Positions 53,771 through 62,801 are shown, numbered from the stretch's first letter. The stretch: 64,000 bases of DNA from Muricoccus roseus (GCF_900141905.1 NZ_FQZF01000015.1:1-64000), one strand, 5' to 3'. Made by a program: numbers and translations. Notes: generated by a model from the letters alone, not told the origin.

Positions 53771-55711
53771 TCAGCGCTCCAGCCCGGCCCGCGGCACCTC
53801 CAGCTGCATCACGAGGCCCTCCGGGCGCCAGTCATGCACCATTCGGCCCTGCACCTGCCCGGCCAGGCTGCGCGCGGCCAGCATGGTGCCGAAGCCGCGG
53901 CGGGTCGGTGGCCCGCCCAGGCGCGGCCCGCCCGTCTCCCGCCACTCCAGCCGCAGCACCCCATCCTCCAGCCGGGTGGTGATCCTCACCCGCCCGGCGG
54001 GTGCGGAAAGCGCTCCGTATTTCACGGCATTGGTCGCCTGCTCGTGCAGCACCAGGGCCAGCGCATTGGCGGCCGCATAGCCCACAGGGCAGTCCGCTCC
54101 CTCCACCCCTACGCGCTCTCCATCGGCATAGGGCTCCAGCAGCGCCTGCAGCAGCCCATGCAAGGTCAGCCCCCGAAGGCTCAGCGGCCCGCCCCCGGCC
54201 TCCGGAACCTCGGGCCGCACGAGGTCATGCGCCAGGGAGAGTGCCCGCAGCCGTGCCTGCAGCCGCGCCGCGAAGGCCTCCGCCGCCGCGTCCCCGCGCG
54301 CGCTCAGCGCGGCCAGCCCCCCGGTCACCATGAAGATGTTCTTGATCCGGTGCGACAGCTCGCGCGCGAGAAGGTCCCGCGCCTCCTCGGCCCGCCGCCG
54401 GTCGCCGATGTCGAGCACCGAGCCGATGAAGCCGGCGAAGCGCCCCTCCTCGCCCAGGCGCGGCGCGGCCGCGTCGATCATCCAGACATAGGCGCCATCG
54501 GCCCGCCGCAGCCGGTACTCGATCTGAAACTCCGAAGCCGTCGCCGTGGCCCGCGCGAAGACCGCCTTCGCATGCGCCCGGTCCTCCGGATGCACCGCAT
54601 CCAGCCAGCCATCGCCCAGCCCCGTCTCCGGCGTCTGGCCCGTGAAGGCGTACCAGCGCTGGCTGAGATAGACGCAGCGCCCGTCCGGCTCCGTCATCCA
54701 CACCAGCACCGGGGCATGGTCGGCCATGTTGCGGAACCGGGCCTCGCTCTCGCGCAGCCGCGCCGCCGCGCGACGCTCCTCCTCCTGTTGCCGCAGCCGG
54801 GTGATCGCCAGGGAGATCTGCCCCGCCACGAGGCCGAGATAGCTGCCGTACTCCCCCTCGACGCGAAGGTTCGGGTTCAGCCCGGCCAGGAACACGCCGG
54901 CCACCTCGGCGCCTGCCATGAGCGGCAGGGCGAGCCCGCCAGGGACCACGCGCGCCACGCCCGCCCGCAGCACCGCCGCTTGCACGTCGGCCAGGTCGCC
55001 CTCCGGCGCGGCCCCGTGGGAGGCGACGGTGGAAAGCCCGGCTTCCCCGTCCAGCAGGATGCGGCCCCAGGGCAGGTCCGCAGGGTTTTCCGCCGCCATG
55101 GCGGATAGGGCGGCCGCGCAGGCCTCCTCCACCCGCCCCGCATTCGCCAGGCTCAGCCCGGTGGCCCGCAGCCCGCGCAGCCGCCGGTCCGCCAGAACCC
55201 GCCCCGTCGTCTCGGCAACTACGCAGACGATGCCGGCGACGGCGCCATCCTCATGCACCGCCGAATAGGAGATGTCGAAGAACACCTCCTCCAGATATCC
55301 GTGCCGGTCGATGAGGAAGCGGGCATCATGCGCATGCAGCGTCTCGCCCGTCTCGCGCACCCCGTCGAGCAGTGGGCCCAGCACGTCCCAGAGCTCGCCC
55401 CAGCTCTCCCGCGCCGGCCGCCCCATGGCGCGCGGATGCTTGGTCCCGATGGAGGGCGCGTAGGCTTCGTTGTAGAGGGCCACATAGTCCAGCCCCCAGA
55501 ACACCGCGATCTGCGCCCTTGAGGGCAGGACGATGCCCATCACGCAGCGCAGCGTCGCCGACCACCCTTCCGCCAGCCCCAGTGGGCTGTTCGTCCCGTC
55601 CAGCGCCTGGATCAGCGCCCCGGCTTCCCCGGCCCCATGGAGAAAGCCGAGGCCGGGGGCGGTCGGTCCGCTGGGCGGGCTGGAGGACGGGTCTTGTCTT
55701 TCGCCCCGCAA
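53771..55711 (-). CDS. HWE-type sensor histidine kinase with PAS/GAF sensor
   Basis: The 646-aa product (TTG start, GGAGGG 8 nt upstream) has an N-terminal PAS-like region, a GAF-like middle domain and a second PAS with RLRESEARFRNMADHAPVLVWMTEPDG. The HWE kinase core carries LARELSHRIKNIFMVTGGLAAL (phospho-acceptor His) and the N-box ATNAVKYGALS. No membrane helices, no receiver domain and no response-regulator gene nearby, so it is an orphan soluble kinase. Upstream in-frame codons overlap another gene's region and are rejected. Confidence 0.88.
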   Translation of the reverse strand: MRGERQDPSSSPPSGPTAPGLGFLHGAGEAGALIQALDGTNSPLGLAEGWSATLRCVMGIVLPSRAQIAVFWGLDYVALYNEAYAPSIGTKHPRAMGRPARESWGELWDVLGPLLDGVRETGETLHAHDARFLIDRHGYLEEVFFDISYSAVHEDGAVAGIVCVVAETTGRVLADRRLRGLRATGLSLANAGRVEEACAAALSAMAAENPADLPWGRILLDGEAGLSTVASHGAAPEGDLADVQAAVLRAGVARVVPGGLALPLMAGAEVAGVFLAGLNPNLRVEGEYGSYLGLVAGQISLAITRLRQQEEERRAAARLRESEARFRNMADHAPVLVWMTEPDGRCVYLSQRWYAFTGQTPETGLGDGWLDAVHPEDRAHAKAVFARATATASEFQIEYRLRRADGAYVWMIDAAAPRLGEEGRFAGFIGSVLDIGDRRRAEEARDLLARELSHRIKNIFMVTGGLAALSARGDAAAEAFAARLQARLRALSLAHDLVRPEVPEAGGGPLSLRGLTLHGLLQALLEPYADGERVGVEGADCPVGYAAANALALVLHEQATNAVKYGALSAPAGRVRITTRLEDGVLRLEWRETGGPRLGGPPTRRGFGTMLAARSLAGQVQGRMVHDWRPEGLVMQLEVPRAGLER

Positions 55712-55938
55712 GGCAGCGTCCCTCCGCAGGCATCGTGGGCGCGGTGCGATATCACAACTCGCAGAGGCGGGAACAAAAATGTTTTTTCCGCCGGAACGCC
55801 ACTGGAAACGGCGCAGGGGCGATGAGGCGTTAGCGAGGCATCGCCGCCGATCCGCCGGGCAGGACGTGGCGCCGCAAACCCGCCCGGCGGGCGCTCTATG
55901 ATACCCCCCTGTCCCGCAGCGCCGCCGAGGCCGCCGCC

Positions 55939-56817
55939 CTACCCTCCCCAGGCCGCCGCGACGGCCGCGCCGACCTCCGCCAGCGCCGCGTCGCGCACGG
56001 CGCCATCCGCCGCGCCCTCGGTCAGATAAGCAGCCACCAGCACTGGCGCCGCGTCGCCGGGCGGCCAGAGCAGCCCCACATCGTTGCTCGTCCCATGGGC
56101 GCTCGTCCCGGTCTTCTCGCCTGCTTGCCAGCCCGCAGGCAGCCGCGCCCGCAGGCGCGCATCCCCCGTCCGGTTGCCCCGGAGCCAACCGATCAGCTGC
56201 GCCCGCGCCGCCTCCGACAGGGCATTCCCGACCGTCACCGCCCGCAGGCTCGCCAGCATGGCGGCGGGGCTGGTCGTGTCGCGCTCGTCCCCCGGCCGCG
56301 CCTCGTTCAGCGCCGTCTCCCACCGGTCCAGCCGCGTCACCCCGTCGCCCAACCCGCGCAGCCAGGCGGTCAGCCCCTCGGGGCCGCCCACCACCCGCAG
56401 CAGCAGGTTCCCGGCCGTGTTGTCGCTCGTCACCATCGTGGCCTCGCACAGGGCGGCCAGCGTCATCCCCTCCCCGCCGACGGCCCTTTGCGTCACCGGC
56501 GAATAGGTCACGAGATCCTCGCGCGTGAAGCGGATGCGACGCTCCATGCTCTCCCGCCCCGCATCCGCGCGGGCCAGCACCGCGGCCGCGACCAGCAGCT
56601 TGAAAGTGCTGCCGAGCGGGAAGCGCTCCGCCGCCCGGTACCCCGCGCCGCGCCCGCTCCCCGCGTCCAGCACGGCGACGCCCAGCCGCCCGCCCCGCGC
56701 CGCCTCGATCCGGCGGAAAGCCTCCGGCAGGTTGCCGAAGCCGCCCTGCGCCCGCGCCGGGCCGCTGGCCCCCAGGGCCGCCACGGCCCCGCCCATCACC
56801 CCACGCCGTCCGATCAT
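55939..56817 (-). CDS. bla: Class A beta-lactamase
   Basis: The 292-aa protein has a signal (MIGRRGVMGGAVAALGASGPARA). All class A residues are present: STFK (Ser70-Lys73), SDN (131-133), ExxLN (167-171, Glu167) and KTG (235-237). It hydrolyses beta-lactams in the periplasm; spectrum cannot be read. AGGGGAGG precedes ATG. It is divergent from an AmpR-like regulator gene. Confidence 0.94.
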   Translation of the reverse strand: MIGRRGVMGGAVAALGASGPARAQGGFGNLPEAFRRIEAARGGRLGVAVLDAGSGRGAGYRAAERFPLGSTFKLLVAAAVLARADAGRESMERRIRFTREDLVTYSPVTQRAVGGEGMTLAALCEATMVTSDNTAGNLLLRVVGGPEGLTAWLRGLGDGVTRLDRWETALNEARPGDERDTTSPAAMLASLRAVTVGNALSEAARAQLIGWLRGNRTGDARLRARLPAGWQAGEKTGTSAHGTSNDVGLLWPPGDAAPVLVAAYLTEGAADGAVRDAALAEVGAAVAAAWGG

Positions 56818-56918
56818 CGATGCCTCCCCTTGCTGGCCGGCCGAAACTGGCCTCCGCACGGGCCGGGAGACAAACGATCATCCTTCGCGAGAGCCCCGAG
56901 AAAAACTAATCCGACCGC

Positions 56919-57803
56919 ATGGCCCTATCGAACCTTCCCCTGAACGCCCTCCGCGCCTTCGAAGCGGCCGCGCGCCATCTGAGCTTCACCCGTGCGGGGC
57001 TGGAGCTGCGCGTCACCCAGGCGGCCGTCAGCCACCAGGTGAAGGCGCTTGAGGAAATCTTGGGCACGCCGCTCTTCCGCCGCCTTCCCCGCGGCTTGGC
57101 GCTGACGGAGGAGGGCGAGGCCCTCCTCCCCGTCCTGAGCGATGCCTTCCGGCGGATCGCCGGCACGCTGGACCGGTTCGAGGGCGGCCGCCTGCGCGAG
57201 GTCCTCACCCTGGGCGCGGTGGGCACCTTCGTCACGGGCTGGCTCCTGCCGCGCCTGCCGGATTTCCGCGCGAACCACCCCTTCGTGGACCTGCGCCTGA
57301 TGACCAACAACAACCGCGTGGACCTGGCGGGCGAAGGGCTGGACCTGGCCATCCGCTTCGGCGACGGCGCCTGGCACGGCACGGAGGCCACCCCCCTCCT
57401 CACCGCCCCGCTCTCCCCCCTCTGCGCCCCGGCCCTCGGCCGCCGCCTGCGACAGCCGGCGGACCTGCTGCGGGAAACCCTCCTCCGCTCCTATCGGGCC
57501 GATGAATGGCCACGCTGGTTCGCCAGCGCCGAACTCCCCGCCCCGGCCATCCGCGGCTTCGTCTTCGATTCCTCCCTCGCCATGGCCGAGGCGGCGGAGC
57601 AGGGTGCCGGCATCGCCCTGCTCCCTGCCCGGATGTTCGAGCAGCACCTCCGGCAGGGCCGCCTCGCCCGCCCCTTCGCCGCCGAGGTCACGCTCGGCGC
57701 CTATTGGCTCACCCGCCTGAAGTCCCGGCAGGAAAGCGGCGCGATGGCCGCCTTCCGCCGCTGGCTGGTCGCCCAGGCCGAAAGCGGCGGGGAGCGGGGC
57801 TGA
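56919..57803 (+). CDS. ampR: LysR-family regulator, AmpR-like
   Basis: The 294-aa protein opens LPLNALRAFEAAARHLSFTRAGLELRVTQAAVSHQVKALEE, the GcvA/AmpR-type HTH. An effector domain follows with DLAIRFGDGAWHGTEATPL and FDSSLAMAEAAEQGAGIALLP. Its divergent placement 101 bp from a class A beta-lactamase gene is the classic ampR-bla arrangement. There AmpR activates the lactamase in response to cell-wall muropeptides. The family assignment is clear; the AmpR role is from context. Confidence 0.88.
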   Translation: MALSNLPLNALRAFEAAARHLSFTRAGLELRVTQAAVSHQVKALEEILGTPLFRRLPRGLALTEEGEALLPVLSDAFRRIAGTLDRFEGGRLREVLTLGAVGTFVTGWLLPRLPDFRANHPFVDLRLMTNNNRVDLAGEGLDLAIRFGDGAWHGTEATPLLTAPLSPLCAPALGRRLRQPADLLRETLLRSYRADEWPRWFASAELPAPAIRGFVFDSSLAMAEAAEQGAGIALLPARMFEQHLRQGRLARPFAAEVTLGAYWLTRLKSRQESGAMAAFRRWLVAQAESGGERG

Positions 57804-57827
57804 GGCGCGGGCGAACGGGCGGGAAGC

Positions 57828-58829
57828 CTACCCGCCCCCGAGAAAGCGCGCCCGCACCGCCGCCGCCACGCGCCCGCTCTCATCCAGCACCGCGCGCGGC
57901 GGCGCCTCGGGGAAGTCGTCGAGCGGCCTGGCCAGCCCCGCGGCGAAAAGCGAGTCCCGCAGGGCCCGGTGGCGCGGGGCATCGGGGGGCGCACCGGCGA
58001 CGAAGACCGACGCGGAGGTCGCCAGCGCCTCGGACAGCATTGAGACGGAATCCCCCGTCACCACCACGGCATCCGCCGCCGCCAGGAAGCCGAGATAGGG
58101 GTTCGGCCCGCCAGCCCCCCAGCGATGCACCGCGCCCGGCAGCCCCTGCATCCGGGCCGCCAGCGCCGCCCCGGCCGCATCGCCCGTGCGCCGGCTGGTC
58201 GTCGCCAGCACGCTGCCGGCCCGTGGCTGCACCCTCTCCAGGATCGCCAGCGCCTCGGCCGGCGCCATGCCCTCGCCGCGCACGGCACCGCCCAGCATCA
58301 CCGCCACACGCGGGCGAGGCAGGTCCAGCAGCGCCGCCCATTCCGCCCGCGCGGCGGCCAGGGCGGCGGGCGAAACCCGGTGCGTCGCCCCGGTGATGGT
58401 TATCAGGTTCGGTGCCGGGTCAGGGCGGTCGTGCCGCCCCACCACCAGCAGGTCGAAGTCCCGGGCGCCGAAGCCCGGCCGCATGCAGTGAACCAGACGC
58501 GCCCCGCGCCGCCCGAGCCAGCGTGCCACCGGCGCCGATCTCCGCCCCGCCGAGATCACCAGCCCCGGCCAGTTCCCCGCCAGGCGCGGCTTCACCCCGG
58601 GCGGGAAGCGTGACCAGCCCGGCTCCAGCGCCGCGCACCGCAGCGCCTCGCGCGAGGCAGGGCGGAGCCCCATCAGGCTCGGCCAGGGGATGGGCCAGCC
58701 CGCCGCGGGGCCCCATTCCAGGGGAAGGGTCCGGAAGGGCTCGCTCAGCCGCTCCGCGATGCCCAGCGCCTGGGCGGCCGTCCCCGCCCGCGGGTCGGCC
58801 AGCACCCAGATTCGCGGCGTCCCCGTCAT
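57828..58829 (-). CDS. ELM1/GtrOC1-like glycosyltransferase-fold protein
   Basis: The 333-aa protein matches the bacterial ELM1 family: IWVLADPRAGTAAQALGIAERL, LVISAGRRSAPVARWL, VHCMRPG, LLVVGRHDRPDPAPNLITITGATHRVS and VVTGDSVSMLSEALATSASVFV. The fold is GT-B-like; in bacteria these genes are often near envelope functions, but no reaction is proven. ATG at 58829 is preferred to the upstream ATG at 58892. Confidence 0.85.
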   Translation of the reverse strand: MTGTPRIWVLADPRAGTAAQALGIAERLSEPFRTLPLEWGPAAGWPIPWPSLMGLRPASREALRCAALEPGWSRFPPGVKPRLAGNWPGLVISAGRRSAPVARWLGRRGARLVHCMRPGFGARDFDLLVVGRHDRPDPAPNLITITGATHRVSPAALAAARAEWAALLDLPRPRVAVMLGGAVRGEGMAPAEALAILERVQPRAGSVLATTSRRTGDAAGAALAARMQGLPGAVHRWGAGGPNPYLGFLAAADAVVVTGDSVSMLSEALATSASVFVAGAPPDAPRHRALRDSLFAAGLARPLDDFPEAPPRAVLDESGRVAAAVRARFLGGG

Positions 58830-58964
58830 GGCCCCGCCCATGCGGCGGCCCGTGCGCCGGCCCACGCCCCGACCCCGGCGCCAGCCACGCATTTACGCCG
58901 CCGCGCCGTGCGGCTAGGGAAACGCCATCCTTCCGCGCCGCCGCCAAGCATCGAGAGAAAGATC

Positions 58965-59690
58965 ATGGCCCTCCAGCACGCCTCCGAATGGGACCGCGAC
59001 GCGGCGCTCACCACGGCCCGCATCCTTCTCGAGATCAAGGCGGTGAACTTCCGTCCGGAAGAGCCCTACACCTTCACCTCGGGCTGGAAGAGCCCCGTCT
59101 ATATCGATTGCCGGCGGATCATCTACTTCCCCCGCGCCCGCAAGACGATCTGCGACCTGGCGGCGGAGAAGATCGGCCGCCACATCGGCTATGAGACGAT
59201 CGAGGCCGTGGTCGGCGGCGAGACGGCGGGCATTCCCTTCGCCGCCTGGATCGCGGACCGGATGATGGCGCCCATGGCCTATGTCCGGAAGAAGCCCAAG
59301 GGCTTCGGCCGCAACGCGCAGATCGAGGGCGACGTGCCCGAGGGCAAGCGCACCCTGCTGGTGGAGGACCTGACCACCGATGGCGGCTCCAAGATCCGCT
59401 TCGCCCAGGTGCTGCGCGATGCGGGCGCGATCTGCGACGACACCTTCGTCGTCTTCTTCTACGGCGTCTTCCCCGGCGCCTTCGACACGATGAAGACGAT
59501 GAACCTCAACCTGCTCCATCTCTGCACCTGGTGGGACGTGCTCGAAGTCTGCCGCGAACGCCCCTACTTCTCCGAGGAGGCGCTGCGCGAGGTGCGCCGC
59601 TTCCTGGAGGACCCGATGAGCTGGTCCAAGGCACGCGGCGGGATCGGCAGCGCCGAGGAGGCGATCAGCAAGGGTATCACGGCGGGTTAG
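58965..59690 (+). CDS. pyrE: Orotate phosphoribosyltransferase
   Basis: The 241-aa protein has the PRPP-binding motif RTLLVEDLTTDGGSKIRFAQ, and FTSGWKSPVYIDCRRIIYF at the N-terminus. It converts orotate and PRPP to OMP in pyrimidine synthesis. GAGAGAAAG precedes ATG. Convergent with the leftward exported-protein gene; a GC-rich hairpin follows. Confidence 0.95.
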   Translation: MALQHASEWDRDAALTTARILLEIKAVNFRPEEPYTFTSGWKSPVYIDCRRIIYFPRARKTICDLAAEKIGRHIGYETIEAVVGGETAGIPFAAWIADRMMAPMAYVRKKPKGFGRNAQIEGDVPEGKRTLLVEDLTTDGGSKIRFAQVLRDAGAICDDTFVVFFYGVFPGAFDTMKTMNLNLLHLCTWWDVLEVCRERPYFSEEALREVRRFLEDPMSWSKARGGIGSAEEAISKGITAG

Positions 59691-59705
59691 AGCCGACCGG
59701 AGCCG

Positions 59706-59733
59706 GGCCGGGCGGGCCGAGGCCCGCCCGGCC
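59706..59733. terminator. GC-rich hairpin between convergent genes
   Basis: A perfect 13-bp inverted repeat (GGCCGGGCGGGCC / GGCCCGCCCGGCC) has a 2-nt centre. It lies between the pyrE stop and the stop of the convergent gene. No T-run on either side; likely a shared weak terminator. Confidence 0.45.
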
Positions 59734-59739
59734 AACCCA

Positions 59740-60402
59740 TCAACGCGCTGGTGCCCCGCCCGGAGCGGCACCCGGTGCCCCACCCGGCGCCCCCGGCATG
59801 CCGGCCGGCGCCTGCATGGTCTGGTAGCCCTGCGGCACGGTGAAGCGCGACGCCTCCGGCGCGCCGTAGCGCACCTCGGTCGCCTCCATGCGCATCGTCC
59901 CGCCCTGCGGAAGGCCGGGGCGCGCCGCCATCTCGGTCAGCGCGCGCAGCAGCACGCCGTCCCCGGTCAGGCAGACCGTGCTCTTACCCTGCGGGGTCGT
60001 CGTCTCCCACAGGTTGCAGGCCTGGCCCGCCACGCGGTCCGTGCCCTTGGCGGTGAAGGCCGTCCCGGCCGGCGGGTCCTGCGTCATCGCTCCCACCGTG
60101 GCGGGCGGCATCTGCATCACCATGCGCTGCGCATCCATCACCATCACGGCGGTGTTGGCCTTGCGGTCCACCAGCATCCAGCCCTGGCCACCCGGCGGAT
60201 CCACGCGCTGGCGATTGTTCGACACGTCCCACGCCATCCGCATCTCCTGCGGCTGCGGCATGCCGCCGCCTTCCATGCGATAGGTGACGGAAACGTCCCG
60301 GGTCGGCCGCAGATGGGCCGGCGCGTTCTGCGCCAACGCATCGGGGACCAGGGCAGGCAGAGCGATTATCGCGGCGGCGGCGGTCAGGATCGGCTTGAGC
60401 AT
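59740..60402 (-). CDS. Exported protein of unknown function
   Basis: The 220-aa protein has a Sec signal (ILTAAAAIIALPALVPDALAQ). The domain reads DVSVTYRMEGGGMPQPQEMRMAWDVSNNRQRVDPPGGQGW then AGQACNLWETTTPQGKSTVCLTGDGVLLRAL. Two Cys could form a disulphide. The layout resembles DUF4412-like lipoprotein-lipid carriers, but I do not assign a function. The tail is a Gly/Ala/Pro-rich stretch. AAGGA favours ATG 60402 over 60408. Confidence 0.75.
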   Translation of the reverse strand: MLKPILTAAAAIIALPALVPDALAQNAPAHLRPTRDVSVTYRMEGGGMPQPQEMRMAWDVSNNRQRVDPPGGQGWMLVDRKANTAVMVMDAQRMVMQMPPATVGAMTQDPPAGTAFTAKGTDRVAGQACNLWETTTPQGKSTVCLTGDGVLLRALTEMAARPGLPQGGTMRMEATEVRYGAPEASRFTVPQGYQTMQAPAGMPGAPGGAPGAAPGGAPAR

Positions 60403-60571
60403 AGGCATTCCTTGTCCGTGTGACGCCTAAGGTCTGGGGCTGCGAAGGCGAGGATGCATCCGGGAACATCACACGTTCACGCGATTCCGAGACGCGGAAC
60501 AGAAGCCGCTTGCGGCGCGGCAACCCCTCCGCTACCTACGAACAAGTGATTGAAAAATCAAAACAATACGT

Positions 60572-60616
60572 CGACACGTCACGATGTGAACAGCTGTTCA
60601 TGCGTCGTGCGTGTCG
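60572..60616 (+). promoter_or_regulatory. Long palindromic hairpin in the mntH leader
   Basis: Three stacked arms pair around one centre: CGACACG with CGTGTCG, CACGA with TCGTG, and TGAACAG with CTGTTCA. That is 19 base pairs with small bulges and a palindromic TGAACAGCTGTTCA core (60587-60600). The structure ends 18 nt before the mntH start, so its inner part could act as an operator on DNA or as an RNA hairpin near the RBS. It does not match the yybP-ykoY Mn riboswitch. Confidence 0.55.
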
Positions 60617-60634
60617 GGACCGGAAAGGATAACG

Positions 60635-61963
60635 ATGCCGCGCGACGAGGTTCTCGCCCCTCCGCTCGACCAAACCCCCAGCCTGCCCGAGGTCAATCGC
60701 AGCATCGCGGTGCCGAATGCCGGCAGCTGGCTGCGCCGCCTCATGGCGTTCATCGGCCCCGGCTATCTCGTGGCGGTGGGCTACATGGACCCGGGCAACT
60801 GGGCCACCGCCCTCGCCGGCGGATCGGCCTTCGGCTACACGCTGCTGACCGTCGCGTTGCTCTCCTCGCTCATGGCCATCCTGCTCCAGGCCCTCTGCGC
60901 GCGCATCGGCCTCGCGACGGGGCGGGACCTCGCCCAGCTCTGCCGGGACCGATTCCCGCGCTGGGTCGGCATCCCCCTCTGGTTCCTCGCCGAGATCGCG
61001 ATCTGCGCGACGGACCTGGCCGAGCTCATCGGGACGGCCATCGCGCTCCAGCTCCTGTTCGGCATCCCGCTGCTCCTCGGCGTGCTGCTCACCGCGCTCG
61101 ACGCCTTCCTCATCCTTTGGCTGCAGAACAAGGGAATGCGCTGGCTCGAAGCCTTCATCATGGGGATGATCGCGCTCATCGCCGGCTGCTTCGTCGTGCA
61201 GCTCGTGATGGCGGACCCCAACTGGGGCGAGGTGCTGCGCGGCTATCTTCCCTCCAGCTCGGTCGTGACGAACCAGACCCAGCTCTACATCGCGCTCGGC
61301 ATCCTCGGCGCCACGGTGATGCCGCACAACCTCTACCTGCACACCGCCGTCATCCAGTCCCGCGACATCCGCCGCGACGAGGAGGGCAAGCGCGAGGCCA
61401 TCCGCTTCGCCACCATCGACAGCACGGTCGCCCTCGGCCTCGCCCTGCTGATCAACTCCTCCATCCTCATCCTCGCCGCCGCCGCCTTCCACGCGAACGG
61501 TCAGACCGAGGTGGCGGAAATCCAGGACGCGCATGAGCTGCTGGCGCCGCTGCTCGGCACCTCCGCGCCCTATCTCTTCGCCATCGCGCTGCTGGCCTGC
61601 GGCCTCAACTCCACCGTCACCGCCACCCTCGCGGGCCAGGTGGTGATGGAGGGCTTCCTGCATATCCGCCTCAGCCCCGTGGTGCGGCGCCTGCTCACGC
61701 GCCTCGTCGCCATCATCCCCGCGGTCGCCGTCACCGCGCTTTATGGCGAGAGCGGCACGGCGCAGATGCTCGTGCTCTCCCAGGTGATCCTCTCGCTGCA
61801 GCTTCCCTTCGCGGTCATTCCGCTGATGCTCTTCGCGGGGGACCGCAAGCGCCTGGGCAGCCTTTCCGCCCCGGCCTGGCAGCTCACCCTGGGCTGGGCC
61901 TCGGCGGCGCTGATCGTGGTGCTCAACATGAAGCTGCTGCTGGACTTCGCGCTGGGCGACTGA
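60635..61963 (+). CDS. mntH: Nramp-family divalent metal transporter
   Basis: The 442-aa protein has about 11 membrane helices and the Nramp signatures [20 protein letters not shown] (helix 1, metal-binding Asp and Asn) and [19 protein letters not shown] (helix 6, Met and His), plus [14 protein letters not shown]. It imports Mn(II) or Fe(II) with protons. AAGGA lies 5 nt before ATG. A GTG at 60611 would start 8 codons earlier inside the hairpin and is rejected. Confidence 0.94.
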   Translation: MPRDEVLAPPLDQTPSLPEVNRSIAVPNAGSWLRRLMAFIGPGYLVAVGYMDPGNWATALAGGSAFGYTLLTVALLSSLMAILLQALCARIGLATGRDLAQLCRDRFPRWVGIPLWFLAEIAICATDLAELIGTAIALQLLFGIPLLLGVLLTALDAFLILWLQNKGMRWLEAFIMGMIALIAGCFVVQLVMADPNWGEVLRGYLPSSSVVTNQTQLYIALGILGATVMPHNLYLHTAVIQSRDIRRDEEGKREAIRFATIDSTVALGLALLINSSILILAAAAFHANGQTEVAEIQDAHELLAPLLGTSAPYLFAIALLACGLNSTVTATLAGQVVMEGFLHIRLSPVVRRLLTRLVAIIPAVAVTALYGESGTAQMLVLSQVILSLQLPFAVIPLMLFAGDRKRLGSLSAPAWQLTLGWASAALIVVLNMKLLLDFALGD

Positions 61964-61971
61964 AGGCCACA

Positions 61972-62032
61972 CCCGGCCGGGGCCGCTGTCGGAAATACTG
62001 ACAGCCCACCGGCCCCGGCCGGGAAACTTTTT
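61972..62032 (+). terminator. Strong bipartite terminator of mntH
   Basis: A 14-bp stem (CCCGGCCGGGGCCG / CGGCCCCGGCCGGG) encloses a 5-bp CTGTC-N9-GACAG dyad. AAAC-TTTTT follows. The inner dyad may double as a protein-binding site for the next promoter (see findings). Confidence 0.8.
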
Positions 62033-62063
62033 GCAAGTTGTTGAATCGAAACGTCTTTACGGC

Positions 62064-62078
62064 TGGCACACCGATTGC
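62064..62078 (+). promoter_or_regulatory. Sigma-54 promoter of the PEP-CTERM gene
   Basis: TGGCAC (-24) and TTGC (-12) are separated by exactly 5 nt (TGGCACACCGATTGC), matching the RpoN consensus. The predicted start lies about 21 nt before the gene's ATG, with a GGAG Shine-Dalgarno between. PEP-CTERM genes in other bacteria are known to be RpoN-controlled. Confidence 0.7.
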
Positions 62079-62110
62079 GCTTAGCCCTCCGCCACACGCG
62101 GAGACGTCCC

Positions 62111-62737
62111 ATGTTCCAACACATGAAGCCCCTGGTCGCGGGCGCGTTCATCGCCACCTCCCTGGCAGCAGCCGGCGGCCCGGCCTCGGCGGCGCCGAGC
62201 CTCCAGTTCGATATCGCCGGCGCCCCCACCTCCTCGGTCTCGGCCAATGTCACCCCGGTCGCCTGCCTCGGCTGCAGCGTGCAGACCACGCTCTCCGCCG
62301 GGCTGGACAGCGAGGTGTTCTCGCTCGAGGAAGGCGAGAGCCGCAGCTTCGACTTCTTCACCATCAAGGTAGCCGGCCTTGGCGTCGCGACGGCCACCGT
62401 GGCCGCCACCCTCGCCTTCGACCTGCCCACCGGCCTTTCCGTGCCGGGCAGCGGCGACGGCGGCTATGTCACCGTCCTCGGGGTCGTAAGCGCCGGCTAC
62501 CTCCTTTGGAACAACCTGCCGACCACCGTGATCCTCTCGGACGGCTCGGTCCTCGGTATCGCCTTCTCCGACATCCTCTCCTTCGGCCTCGGCAACAGCG
62601 CCACGGTCCAGGCCACCATCAGCGCCCTGGAGGTGGTGGCCGTGCCGGAGCCCGCGAGCCTCGCCCTGCTGGGCGCCGGCCTGCTCGGCCTCGGCTTCAT
62701 CCGGCGGCGGAACCCGGCCCTGCCCGCCATGGCATGA
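62111..62737 (+). CDS. PEP-CTERM sorting-domain surface protein
   Basis: The 208-aa protein has a Sec signal (LVAGAFIATSLAAAGGPASAA). A Ser/Thr/Gly-rich beta domain follows. The C-terminal PEP-CTERM tripartite tag is VPEPASLALLGAGLLGLGFIRRRNP (VPEP motif, membrane helix, basic end). Exosortase/EpsH removes and attaches such proteins in exopolysaccharide-producing cells. No exosortase gene is in the window. The two-codon-internal ATG at 62111 is chosen to fit the promoter. Confidence 0.85.
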   Translation: MFQHMKPLVAGAFIATSLAAAGGPASAAPSLQFDIAGAPTSSVSANVTPVACLGCSVQTTLSAGLDSEVFSLEEGESRSFDFFTIKVAGLGVATATVAATLAFDLPTGLSVPGSGDGGYVTVLGVVSAGYLLWNNLPTTVILSDGSVLGIAFSDILSFGLGNSATVQATISALEVVAVPEPASLALLGAGLLGLGFIRRRNPALPAMA

Positions 62738-62801
62738 GGCGGGGCTGAACCGCCCCACCCCAACCGCGGCGCCGCTCCCCCCTTAGGCGGCGTCGCGGCG
62801 T

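Noticed and set aside
55768-55790. GGAAC followed by T-run, as a possible EcfG (general stress) promoter
   Set aside because: No -10 element (GTT-type) at the correct spacing was found on either strand.
60464-60478. GAAC-N7-GTTC resembling an SOS/LexA-like site
   Set aside because: The alphaproteobacterial LexA box is a direct repeat (GTTC-N7-GTTC); this inverted form is a single weak match with no SOS gene beside it.
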